A DNA stretch of 39,066 nt from an uncultured Lachnospiraceae bacterium (lineage in GTDB: Bacteria > Bacillota > Clostridia > Lachnospirales > Lachnospiraceae): positions 1 through 39,066 of the forward strand of contig CAMBAN010000013.1 of assembly GCA_945864145.1 (NCBI GenBank). Reading direction: 5' to 3'. The translations under genes and the position numbers were made by a program. Below, in pieces: positions 32,456 through 39,066 of the stretch; the first letter of the stretch is position 1; each line of letters starts with the position of its first letter. A model generated the notes under the pieces. That model was not told the origin of the DNA and made no database searches. It worked only from the letters and a program-made list of their open reading frames with translations.

Positions 32456-33268
32456 TTGAAAGCGAAAGTAATAGTAGACAACATTTCTGACGGAAACGTG
32501 AAAGGAGAGTGGGGGTTATGTATATTTATAGAATATAAGGATAAGAAGATTCTTCTTGACACAGGCGCTTCCGGTTTGTTTGCAGAAAATGCAGATATTT
32601 ATGGTATAAATCTTGCGGATGTGGATATGGCAGTTTTATCGCATGCGCATTTTGACCATGCGAATGGAATGGAGAAATTTTTTCAGAAAAATGAAAAGGC
32701 GAAGTTTTATCTTCAAGAGTCAGCTGGAGAAAACTGCTATGCAAGGAAACTGATTTTTCCTATGTACATAGGTATTCCTAAGGGAATATTACAAAAATAT
32801 AGTGACAGAATTATATACGCAACCGGAGATTATAAACTTTGTGATGGTGTATATCTGATTCCACATAAAACATCTGGGCTTGAGAGCGTAGGAAAACGTG
32901 AGAAAATGTACATTCATAGTGGAAGAACATGGAAGCCGGACAAGTTTTCCCATGAACAAAGTCTGGTATTTGATACGGAAAAGGGACTTGTGATTTTCAA
33001 TAGTTGTTCTCATGCAGGTGCAAGCATAATAATCAATGAAGTCAAGTCAACTTTTCCTGATAAACAGGTATATGCATTGATTGGTGGCTTTCATCTTCAT
33101 AACAAAAGCGAGAAGGAAGTTCGAGAACTTGCAAAAAAAATACGTGATACAAAAGTCAGCTATGTATGTACAGGACATTGTACCGGCAAGAAAGCGTATG
33201 CTGTGTTACAAGAGGAATTAGGTGATATGCTGCATCAGCTTCATGTTGGCTTGTCGATGGAATTTTAA
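32456..33268 (+). CDS. MBL-fold metallo-hydrolase (COG1237-like)
   Basis: A 270-residue protein starting at TTG, ten bases after AAGGAGAG. The metal-binding motif is SHAHFDHANG; further ligands lie in NSCSHAG, GGFHLH and the C-terminal TGHCTG. This set matches the subfamily annotated as related to dihydropteroate or aminobenzene-phosphate synthases of methanopterin-type pathways, but biochemical roles in Firmicutes are unproven. It lacks a signal peptide and is probably cytoplasmic. It is a single gene with an unusually structured upstream region. Confidence 0.85.
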   Translation: MKAKVIVDNISDGNVKGEWGLCIFIEYKDKKILLDTGASGLFAENADIYGINLADVDMAVLSHAHFDHANGMEKFFQKNEKAKFYLQESAGENCYARKLIFPMYIGIPKGILQKYSDRIIYATGDYKLCDGVYLIPHKTSGLESVGKREKMYIHSGRTWKPDKFSHEQSLVFDTEKGLVIFNSCSHAGASIIINEVKSTFPDKQVYALIGGFHLHNKSEKEVRELAKKIRDTKVSYVCTGHCTGKKAYAVLQEELGDMLHQLHVGLSMEF

Positions 33269-33380
33269 GCAAAATAAACGTATCTATTTTGCAAATTTTC
33301 CCCTTTTACAAACAGCATTTATATATTAAGATAGTGCATATACAAAAGAAGTTAAGGGTATCATATACGGAGGAAAAAAC

Positions 33381-33602
33381 ATGTTATCAATTTTATTTAT
33401 GATTTTATTAATAGGAGTATTGTGGAAGCTGATTGTCTGGTCTATGAGAGCTGCCTGGGGAATTACAAAAATCGTTTTTTCGATTGTAGTAATGCCGGTT
33501 ATTTTAATTGTGATGGCACTTGCAGGGCTTGTATATCTTGCGATTCCGATACTTGCTATTGTAGGAATTGTTGCTTTGATTGGTTCTGCAAAGAGTAAAT
33601 AG
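33381..33602 (+). CDS. Small membrane protein, unknown function
   Basis: A 73-residue protein with two or three hydrophobic segments (MLSILFMILLIGVLWKLIVW, SIVVMPVILIVMALAGLVYL, then PILAIVGIVALIG) and a short basic tail SAKSK. The ribosome binding site CGGAGG is well placed seven bases before the ATG. It has its own terminator (33690-33731). I do not recognise the family, though similar small hydrophobic proteins are common in Clostridia. Confidence 0.7.
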   Translation: MLSILFMILLIGVLWKLIVWSMRAAWGITKIVFSIVVMPVILIVMALAGLVYLAIPILAIVGIVALIGSAKSK

Positions 33603-33689
33603 TGGGCTAATGTAACATAGGAAGAACTACAAAGAAAGAGGAATATTGAAACTGCATTTGAAGAAACGTTGTCATTTTAATTTACTCTG

Positions 33690-33731
33690 AAAACCGCTAT
33701 ACTAAGGAAAAGACTTGGTATAGCGGTTTTT
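33690..33731 (+). terminator. Strong terminator before the DUF1703 gene
   Basis: AAAACCGCTATAC (33690-33702) pairs perfectly with GTATAGCGGTTTT (33718-33730), followed by one more T. It stands immediately before the ribosome binding site of the next gene, so it may end the small membrane protein transcript or act as an attenuator for the ATPase gene. Confidence 0.8.
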
Positions 33732-33742
33732 AGCATGGGGGT

Positions 33743-35470
33743 ATGACATATATGGCTAGAACAGTGGCGATTGGAATACAGGATTTTGAAAAAATCAGAG
33801 AGAAAAATGTATTTTATATAGACAAGACAGATTTTATAAAAGAATGGTGGGAAAATGAAGATGATGTGACACTGATTACCCGCCCGCGTCGTTTTGGAAA
33901 GACTCTAAACATGAGCATGGTGGAACAGTTCTTTTCCGTTGATTATGCTAATAGAGGAGACTTGTTTGAGGGGCTTTCCATTTGGGAGGATGAAGCATAC
34001 AGAAAACTGCAGGGAACTTATCCGGTAATTTTTGTGTCATTTGCAAGGGTAAAAGCTGATAATTACAAAGATGCAAAACGTCAGCTCTTTGCAATCATGA
34101 AAGACCTGTATGAGACATATCCGTTCATTCCGAAGGATAATTCCGTATCTGAAATCGCAAGAACAATGAAAGAATATCGACGAGCCGGTCGTGATGATAA
34201 TGATGCAATCAATGAAACAGATCTGGCACTTTCTATTCATGAATTATCAGGATATTTAAAAAAACATTATGATAAAAAAGTGATTATCCTTCTTGATGAA
34301 TATGACACTCCTATGCAGGAGGCATGGGTACATGGGTACTGGGATAAGATTGTTTCACTGTTTCGAAATATGTTCAATGCAGCATTTAAAACAAATGCAA
34401 ATCTTTACAGAGCCATTATGACAGGAATCACAACAGTGTCGAAAGAATCCATTTTTTCCGATTTGAACAATCTTAAAGTAGTGACTACTACATCGGATGA
34501 ATATGCGACTTCTTTTGGCTTTACTGAGGATGAAGTGTTTGTTGCATTGGATGAATGTGGACTTTGTGATAAAAAGGTTTTATTAAAACGTTGGTACGAT
34601 GGATTTACATTTGGAAAACATACAGATATTTATAATCCATGGTCAATAATTAATTATCTGGATACTGGAAATTTTGCGACCTATTGGGCAAATACCAGTT
34701 CCAACAGTCTTGTCGGCAAGCTGATTCGGGAAGGAAGTCGCAGGGTGAAGGAACGTTTTGGACGACTTTTAAGTGGAGAGTCAATAAAAACACCGATTGA
34801 CGAGCAGATTGTGTATAATCAGCTTGACGGAAACGAGGAGGCAATCTGGAGTCTGTTGCTTGCAAGTGGTTATCTGAAAGTCATTTCCTATGATGATCTG
34901 GCGGCATTGGAATACGGAGCAGAACAGATGTATGAGCTTGCACTTACGAACTATGAAGTGCGACTCATGTTTGAAGGAATGGTACGCGGATGGTTTAGAA
35001 ACGCAAAGGAAGATTACAATGACTTTATCAGTGCAATGCTTCAGGATGACATGGATGCCATGAATGAATATATGAATAGAGTGGCACTTGGCACATTCAG
35101 TAGCTTTGATACCGGAAAAAGACTTTCCGGTGCTGAACCCGAACGCTTTTATCATGGGTTCGTGCTGGGATTACTTGTGGATTTGCAGGACAGATATATC
35201 ATTACTTCAAACAGAGAAAGCGGCTTTGGCAGATATGATGTGATGATTGAGCCAAGGGAACCGGAGAAAAATGATGCGTACATTCTGGAATTTAAGGTCT
35301 TTAATTCCAGAAAGGAAAGCAGCCTTGATGATACTGTAGCTGCAGCTCTTCGCCAGATTGAAGAAAAGCAGTATGCAGCTGAGCTGATTGCACGTGGAAT
35401 AAAAGAAGAGCATATCCACAGTTATGGCTTTGCTTTTGAGGGAAAGAAAGTATTGATAGGGAAAAAATAA
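33743..35470 (+). CDS. DUF1703 AAA-ATPase-like / PD-(D/E)XK nuclease family protein
   Basis: A 575-residue protein. The N-terminal AAA-ATPase_like domain starts IGIQDFEKIREKNVFYIDKT and has the atypical P-loop RPRRFGKT (47-54) and Walker B IILLDEYDTP (181-190). The C-terminal PDDEXK_9-like nuclease has FGRYDVMIEP followed by AYILEFKVF, giving D...ExK. Such proteins are abundant in gut Bacteroidetes and Lachnospiraceae, often in many copies; defence or mobile-element roles are suspected but unproven. The start may be 33743 or the ATG at 33752; GGGGG at 33736-33740 serves either. No promoter lies between it and the strong terminator hairpin just upstream. Confidence 0.88.
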   Translation: MTYMARTVAIGIQDFEKIREKNVFYIDKTDFIKEWWENEDDVTLITRPRRFGKTLNMSMVEQFFSVDYANRGDLFEGLSIWEDEAYRKLQGTYPVIFVSFARVKADNYKDAKRQLFAIMKDLYETYPFIPKDNSVSEIARTMKEYRRAGRDDNDAINETDLALSIHELSGYLKKHYDKKVIILLDEYDTPMQEAWVHGYWDKIVSLFRNMFNAAFKTNANLYRAIMTGITTVSKESIFSDLNNLKVVTTTSDEYATSFGFTEDEVFVALDECGLCDKKVLLKRWYDGFTFGKHTDIYNPWSIINYLDTGNFATYWANTSSNSLVGKLIREGSRRVKERFGRLLSGESIKTPIDEQIVYNQLDGNEEAIWSLLLASGYLKVISYDDLAALEYGAEQMYELALTNYEVRLMFEGMVRGWFRNAKEDYNDFISAMLQDDMDAMNEYMNRVALGTFSSFDTGKRLSGAEPERFYHGFVLGLLVDLQDRYIITSNRESGFGRYDVMIEPREPEKNDAYILEFKVFNSRKESSLDDTVAAALRQIEEKQYAAELIARGIKEEHIHSYGFAFEGKKVLIGKK

Positions 35471-35480
35471 CAGATACTGG

Positions 35481-35516
35481 GCGTGACTCTGATGATATAC
35501 GGAGTCACGCGCTTTT
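35481..35516 (+). terminator. Terminator of the DUF1703 gene
   Basis: GCGTGACTC (35481-35489) and GAGTCACGC (35502-35510), perfect 9-bp stem followed by GCTTTT. Confidence 0.85.
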
Positions 35517-35543
35517 CATGTGATAGGAAATTGTTCGTATGTA

Positions 35544-36100
35544 CTAGAGTTTGCTGCTGAGCCAACTATTTTTGGGAGCACTTTGCGATTCAGACATTTC
35601 ACCGGTCCATTCAAATCCTTTTTTCGCAGCAATAACAGCAATAATCTCATTCAAGACAGCCGCTGCAGCAATCGTACCTTGCATAATTGCGGACATTCCG
35701 GTGCAGTAGCAAGTGCGATTCCGCCAAAAAGAAATGCCAGATACACAGGAATATCACTGAGCAGAAATATGACATAAAATACACCGGAAACGAGTAGAAA
35801 AGTACCTAAAGATTGTGTCAGAGTGGTAACAATCAATGCTTTTCCATAGTCTTTCAATCTTTTCCAGACAAGCTCGGTACCAATCATAAAGCCAACTGCA
35901 CATTCCAGTACATGAATGATATTTTCATACCAAGCTGCATTTATTAAAGCATCTGGCAGCAGATGCAGAGCATAAGGCCCTAACAGCATTCCAGCAAGCA
36001 GCCATCCAAGAATAGCAGGCAACCTTAACTTTGTGACATATTTTCCAATACAAAAGGCTATAATAATAGCCAAAATCCAACGCAAAATGAGTGTTATCAT
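35544..36100 (-). pseudogene. Kef/CPA2-type cation:proton antiporter, internally deleted and frameshifted
   Basis: The minus-strand frame from 36100 gives a normal antiporter N-terminus: RLPAILGWLLAGMLLGPYAL, then AVGFMIGTEL, then YLAFLFGGIALATAPE. In intact members ALATAP continues through roughly 200 further residues; here the frame falls into PQLCKVRLLQRLS and stops. A second frame right after it reads MQGTIAAAAVLNEIIAVIAA followed by KKGFEWTGEM and ends at 35544, which is the family's extreme C-terminus. So the central transport core has been deleted and the frame shifted. It should be non-functional. A decayed TetR gene lies directly upstream on the same strand. Confidence 0.78.
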
Positions 36101-36137
36101 TACTTATTCTTCCTTGCAATACCGTAAAGCATAAAAT

Positions 36138-36412
36138 CTAATATTTTCGGTAAATCTCTTTCATGAAATTTCCTATTTGTGCCATTTTTAAATGTTGTGT
36201 TAATGAATGAAAACATAGCTCTACACAGGATAGATAAAGTGCATCTTTATTTTTAAAATTATGGTATAACAGACCCTTTGGAATTCCTGCTTCACAGATG
36301 GAATTTAGAGATGCTCCTTTATATCCTTTTGTGCCGAACTCCTGAATTGCTAAAGAGAGGATTCTTTTTTGGTTAATTCTGTTTTTTCTTCTTTTTTCAT
36401 ATTAATAACCAT
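36138..36412 (-). pseudogene. TetR-family regulator fragment with frameshift
   Basis: From the minus-strand ATG at 36412 the frame gives MVINMKKEEKTELTKKESSL and stops. Shifting frame in the A-rich run restores a TetR helix-turn-helix: RILSLAIQEFGTKGYKGASL, then NSICEAGIPKGLLYHNFKNK and DALYLSCVELCF. It ends early at 36138, without the ligand-binding domain (about 75 residues of a usual 190). It probably regulated the antiporter that follows. A TAGAC-N6-GTCTA operator survives at 36691-36706. Confidence 0.75.
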
Positions 36413-36438
36413 GCCTTTCTCACAACCTGCAAACTTTC

Positions 36439-36603
36439 AGGTACTTTAGTACCTTGCTTCCCCCGTACTATTGTTTTTTTGCCTTTTTCCTCTGCCCAAT
36501 TTTCACTTCATGCTACTCTCTAGTCACCCTTACTTGCCTTTTTTTTGCCTTTTCCTCTGTTTTTCGCAATTTCTCCTGATAAAAATGGCAGATGTTTGCC
36601 ACT
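36439..36603 (-). other. Noncoding stretch with small hairpins
   Basis: Within the gene-free 36413-36848 interval, AGGTAC-TTTA-GTACCT (36439-36454) and TGGCA-N6-TGCCA followed on the minus strand by TTTTTAT (36581-36603) form hairpins; the latter looks like an intrinsic terminator for minus-strand transcription. No supportable coding frame was seen. Confidence 0.45.
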
Positions 36604-36679
36604 GTTTTTGCTTCTTCCCTCTGCCTCATATACCAATAAATTCCTAATAATGAAAAATCATTTATGTTTTTTCACACTA

Positions 36680-36706
36680 CCTTCATATTATAGACCACTC
36701 AGTCTA
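36680..36706 (-). promoter_or_regulatory. TetR-type operator with a minus-strand promoter
   Basis: TAGAC-CACTCA-GTCTA (36691-36706) is extended by near-symmetric ATATTA/TTATAT flanks. On the minus strand a TATAAT immediately follows the operator, with a weak TTGTTA-like -35 before it. This fits an autoregulated promoter of the now-broken TetR gene, about 270 bases downstream on that strand. Confidence 0.55.
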
Positions 36707-36800
36707 TTATATAACAAAGGAAAATGGGAGCTTAGTATAAATTTATCCCTTATTGTTTTTTACTATTCGACATAGTAATATGTTTTACAGATGACATAAG

Positions 36801-36824
36801 TACCTGGTACACTGTTGATATAAT
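36801..36824 (+). promoter_or_regulatory. Promoter of the HAD gene
   Basis: A consensus TATAAT (36819-36824) lies 25 bases before the start codon. GTACC-T-GGTAC (36800-36810) forms a short inverted repeat in the -35 to -10 spacer, a possible operator. The -35 itself is weak. Confidence 0.45.
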
Positions 36825-36848
36825 AGGGAGATTTTGAGGAGAAAAGTG

Positions 36849-37496
36849 ATGAAAAAGGCAGTTATTTTTGATATGGATGGTGTAATCTTTGATTCTGAGC
36901 AAGCTGTATATCATGGCTGGTTGGAATTGGCAGATAAATACCATCTGATAGATATAGAAAAGATATATAGGAAATGTATTGGCGTTAATTCTGAAATGAC
37001 AAGACAGATTTTTCTGGATTATTATGGAGAAGATTTTCCTTATGATGAATATAAAGCGGAACAGTCTAAAAAATATCATGAAAGATATGATAATGGGCGT
37101 CTTCCAATGAAGCCGGGAATAGAAGAATTACTGATTAGTTTGAAAAAGAAGCAGTATTGGATTGCCATTGCATCATCAACCAGAACAGAGCTTGTTGAAG
37201 AACAAATAAAAAATGCCGGATTAAGAGAATATTTTGATGTAATCATTGGTGGGGATATGGTTAAGAAAAGCAAACCGGAACCGGATATTTTCTTGAAAGC
37301 TGCGGAATGCTTAGGTGTATTACCGGAAGAAACATATGTGATTGAGGATTCCTATAATGGGATTCGGGCAGCATTTGCAGGGAAGATGATTCCCATTATG
37401 GTACCGGACATGCTGGAACCTGATAGTGAGATGAGAGAAAAAGCGAAGTATATTTGTAAGGATTTATATGAGGTTAGAGAGCTGTTGGAAAATTAG
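36849..37496 (+). CDS. HAD-superfamily hydrolase (beta-phosphoglucomutase-like)
   Basis: A 215-residue protein from the ATG at 36849, seven bases after GAGGAG. HAD motif I is FDMDGVIFDSE with both aspartates; motif II is IASSTR; motif III the lysine in KKSKPEPDIF; motif IV VIEDSYNGIRAA. The cap is the C1 helical type, as in beta-phosphoglucomutase and sugar phosphatases. It should hydrolyse or isomerise a small sugar phosphate; substrate not determinable. The lipoprotein gene starts 19 bases after its stop, so they may be an operon, without clear functional link. Confidence 0.88.
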   Translation: MKKAVIFDMDGVIFDSEQAVYHGWLELADKYHLIDIEKIYRKCIGVNSEMTRQIFLDYYGEDFPYDEYKAEQSKKYHERYDNGRLPMKPGIEELLISLKKKQYWIAIASSTRTELVEEQIKNAGLREYFDVIIGGDMVKKSKPEPDIFLKAAECLGVLPEETYVIEDSYNGIRAAFAGKMIPIMVPDMLEPDSEMREKAKYICKDLYEVRELLEN

Positions 37497-37515
37497 GAAA
37501 GGAGTTTGGAAAAGG

Positions 37516-38430
37516 GTGAGTTTTAAATACAGAAGAATAATAGTTGGGCTAGGCATTTGTGCATGTTTGTTTACTGGCTGCGGGCAGGAGATTGTGTCTA
37601 CAGAGGAAGAGGCGATACAAGAATCTGTGACAGAAACAAGGACATCAGAGCAAGCATCTGCATCTGAGGAAAGTGACACAAGTGTCACAATAAACCTTGA
37701 AGATGTGACAGCAGAGCAATTGAAACAGGTTACGATGAGCATAGAAACCATTCAGCAAAATAGTGATTGGGAAGCAATGGAAAAGATGGACTTTATTGTT
37801 CTTGATTCTGAAGAGGATGATGTTGTACTTTACGGACGAGGTACTGGCGAAGGAATGATTCTTCGTATAAAAGACGAGATATATCCCATTATGGAAGGGT
37901 GGTTGTCACCCAGAGTACAAATACCGGAATTGTATATACAGGATATGGACAAGGATGGAGAAATAGAATATATCATAAAAACGCATGTGAAAACAGGAAC
38001 CGGTGTATCTGGAGATGATTTGTATGTAATCACGTATAAAGATGGTACCTTCACTATGCATGAGTTTATGGAAGATGACTGGTACAAGCAGCTAATGTCA
38101 CAGCTTTCATGGGATTATGATGAGGAGTATGACACAGTAGAGGTGTATGTGGATGGAACATTTTCGGGAGCAACATTGTGCCTTGCAAAATTTTTGGAGG
38201 AAAATCAAGTATCATTTCAAGATTTATGCTTTGGAGATATTATGGAGTTTGTCTGCCATGATGAACAGTGGTATTTGTGGGTACAGGGCGGCATTATTGT
38301 GGGAGATTGGGTAACACCTCAGTATGAATATGGTATAGATATTCTTGCTCCCTTTTCCTATTCTGCAGATGGTACGTTTACGCTTGGCGAAATACAGGTG
38401 ACTGCAAGAAATGAATACGAGGAAGAATAA
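37516..38430 (+). CDS. Putative lipoprotein of unknown function
   Basis: Starting at GTG 37516, with GGAAAGGAG 11 bases upstream, the 304-residue product begins VSFKYRRIIVGLGICACLFT and then GC, a lipoprotein signal with lipobox LFTGC. A start at 37468 would prepend residues overlapping the HAD gene and bury the signal, so is unlikely. The mature part has a Glu/Ser/Thr-rich linker, then a compact acidic domain with an IQDMDKDGEIEYIIKTH segment, which resembles a calcium-binding FG-GAP/dockerin-like loop (DxDxDGxxE). It is probably anchored on the outer face of the membrane. Family and role unknown. Confidence 0.8.
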   Translation: MSFKYRRIIVGLGICACLFTGCGQEIVSTEEEAIQESVTETRTSEQASASEESDTSVTINLEDVTAEQLKQVTMSIETIQQNSDWEAMEKMDFIVLDSEEDDVVLYGRGTGEGMILRIKDEIYPIMEGWLSPRVQIPELYIQDMDKDGEIEYIIKTHVKTGTGVSGDDLYVITYKDGTFTMHEFMEDDWYKQLMSQLSWDYDEEYDTVEVYVDGTFSGATLCLAKFLEENQVSFQDLCFGDIMEFVCHDEQWYLWVQGGIIVGDWVTPQYEYGIDILAPFSYSADGTFTLGEIQVTARNEYEEE

Positions 38431-38467
38431 TGTATATAAGCTATGAGAGTAAAAGGAGGATAAACAT

Positions 38468-39052
38468 ATGCATAACGTAGTGAAAGATTATCGTGATAAT
38501 GATGTATTAAGAAAAAGTTTTAATGAATTAGCCGGAAAGACCTTTGGAATCAATTTCGAGGACTGGTATCAGAATGGCTTTTGGACAGATAAGTACAATC
38601 CTTATTCTATCGTAATAGAGGAAAAGGTGGTTGCAAACGTTTCGGTAAATCAAACAGATATGTGTTTTGATGGTAAGGTAAAACATTTTATTCAGCTTGG
38701 AACAGTCATGACGGATGAGGCATATCGAAATCAGGGACTCATCAGAGAAATTATGGAGCAAATTGATGCAGACTATCAGGGAAAGGTAGATGGCATGTAT
38801 CTTTTTTCTAATGATAGCGTAGTGACTTTTTACCCTAAGTTTGGTTTTCAAAAGGGAGCAGAATATCAGTATACGAAGAAGATAACAAACAAAGGGAAAA
38901 ATCAGTTTGAAAAAATAGTTATGGATAATGCGACTGCATGGAGACAGTTAGAGAATGTCATGGAGCAAAGCGTATTCCACGGCAGGTTTGATATGGTAAA
39001 TAACAAAGAACTAAACCTAGATTATTCACGGCACAGCCGTGTAAGTGGCTGA
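38468..39052 (+). CDS. GNAT-family N-acetyltransferase, probably C-terminally truncated
   Basis: The ribosome binding site AAAGGAGG lies seven bases before the ATG. The first 140 residues are a clear GNAT domain: IQLGTVMTDEAYRNQGLIRE with the acetyl-CoA loop (R-N-Q-G-L-I), MYLFSNDSVVTFYPKFGFQK as the second conserved part. Relatives continue past FDMVNN with roughly another 80-100 residues (typically xLxMFYxTxFMQxxVYY). Here the frame runs into KELNLDYSRHSRVSG and stops at 39052, exactly where two perfect hairpins (39027-39059) begin. An inserted element probably cut the gene; its continuation would lie outside the window. Confidence 0.75.
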   Translation: MHNVVKDYRDNDVLRKSFNELAGKTFGINFEDWYQNGFWTDKYNPYSIVIEEKVVANVSVNQTDMCFDGKVKHFIQLGTVMTDEAYRNQGLIREIMEQIDADYQGKVDGMYLFSNDSVVTFYPKFGFQKGAEYQYTKKITNKGKNQFEKIVMDNATAWRQLENVMEQSVFHGRFDMVNNKELNLDYSRHSRVSG

Positions 39053-39059
39053 AAGCCAC
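39027..39059. repeat. Twin perfect hairpins at the truncation point
   Basis: CACGGC-ACA-GCCGTG (39027-39041) and GTGGCT-GAA-AGCCAC (39045-39059). They coincide with the unexpected end of the GNAT frame and may be the edge of an inserted repeat continuing beyond the window. Confidence 0.6.
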
Positions 39060-39066
39060 ATAGTTA

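Overview
The window looks like a chromosomal segment from a low-to-mid GC Firmicute, most probably a gut or rumen Lachnospiraceae relative (Roseburia / Butyrivibrio / Eubacterium rectale type). The reasons are the AGGAGG-type ribosome binding sites, TTGACA/TATAAT promoters, a T-box leader, GPH sugar transporter, GHKL/LytTR signalling, DUF1703 ATPase, and a very large secreted GH43-GH10-GH10 xylanase. No rRNA, tRNA, phage module, CRISPR array or transposase gene was seen. Species assignment is inference.

Layout. 1-1300: remains of an XRE-methyltransferase regulator with its catalytic middle deleted, then a small helix-turn-helix gene. 1393-2854: a GPH-family sugar/cation symporter behind a LacI-type operator. 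2907-3305: a noncoding, hairpin-rich stretch ending in an unusual array of inverted TCYTATAGGA motifs. 3550-5940: GNAT acetyltransferase, GyrI-like protein with a stop in its native N-terminus, and a WYL regulator that has lost the WYL core and carries a DUF3877-like tail. 5980-7479 (minus): a PD-(D/E)XK/NERD-like plus SF1-type ATPase. 7689-9045 (minus): a BASS-family transporter under a T-box whose specifier reads ATC (isoleucine). 9226-10720: acyltransferase 3 gene overlapping an XRE-AbrB fusion regulator. 10741-11685 (minus): COG0523 GTPase.

11760-16060 is an operon (DUF454, YgbA_NO, two CydDC-like ABC exporter halves) with a possible metalloregulator site at its promoter. It runs into an OmpR-type two-component system (16179-17907) whose promoter carries a Fur-like box, and then into a MacB/FtsX ABC transporter (18019-21023). 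Ahead of the transporter are three TTGTA motifs at exact 11-bp steps, the arrangement an OmpR-family regulator would bind. 21177-23889 holds a small secreted protein and a GHKL histidine kinase converging on, and overlapping, its likely LytTR partner.

24263-32152 encodes one 2,629-residue secreted xylan-degrading enzyme: repeated binding modules, a GH43 arabinofuranosidase-like domain, and two consecutive copies of a GH10 plus CBM9-like block. After it come an MBL-fold hydrolase, a tiny membrane protein, a DUF1703 ATPase/nuclease, a decayed antiporter/TetR pair (35544-36412), a HAD phosphatase with a lipoprotein, and a GNAT gene cut short by paired perfect hairpins at the window edge.

A recurring theme is decay by internal deletion: the methyltransferase, WYL core and antiporter have lost their middles, while flanking portions survive. 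The most unusual noncoding feature is the 3059-3305 array. All assignments are from reading sequence and translations by eye, with no database search.
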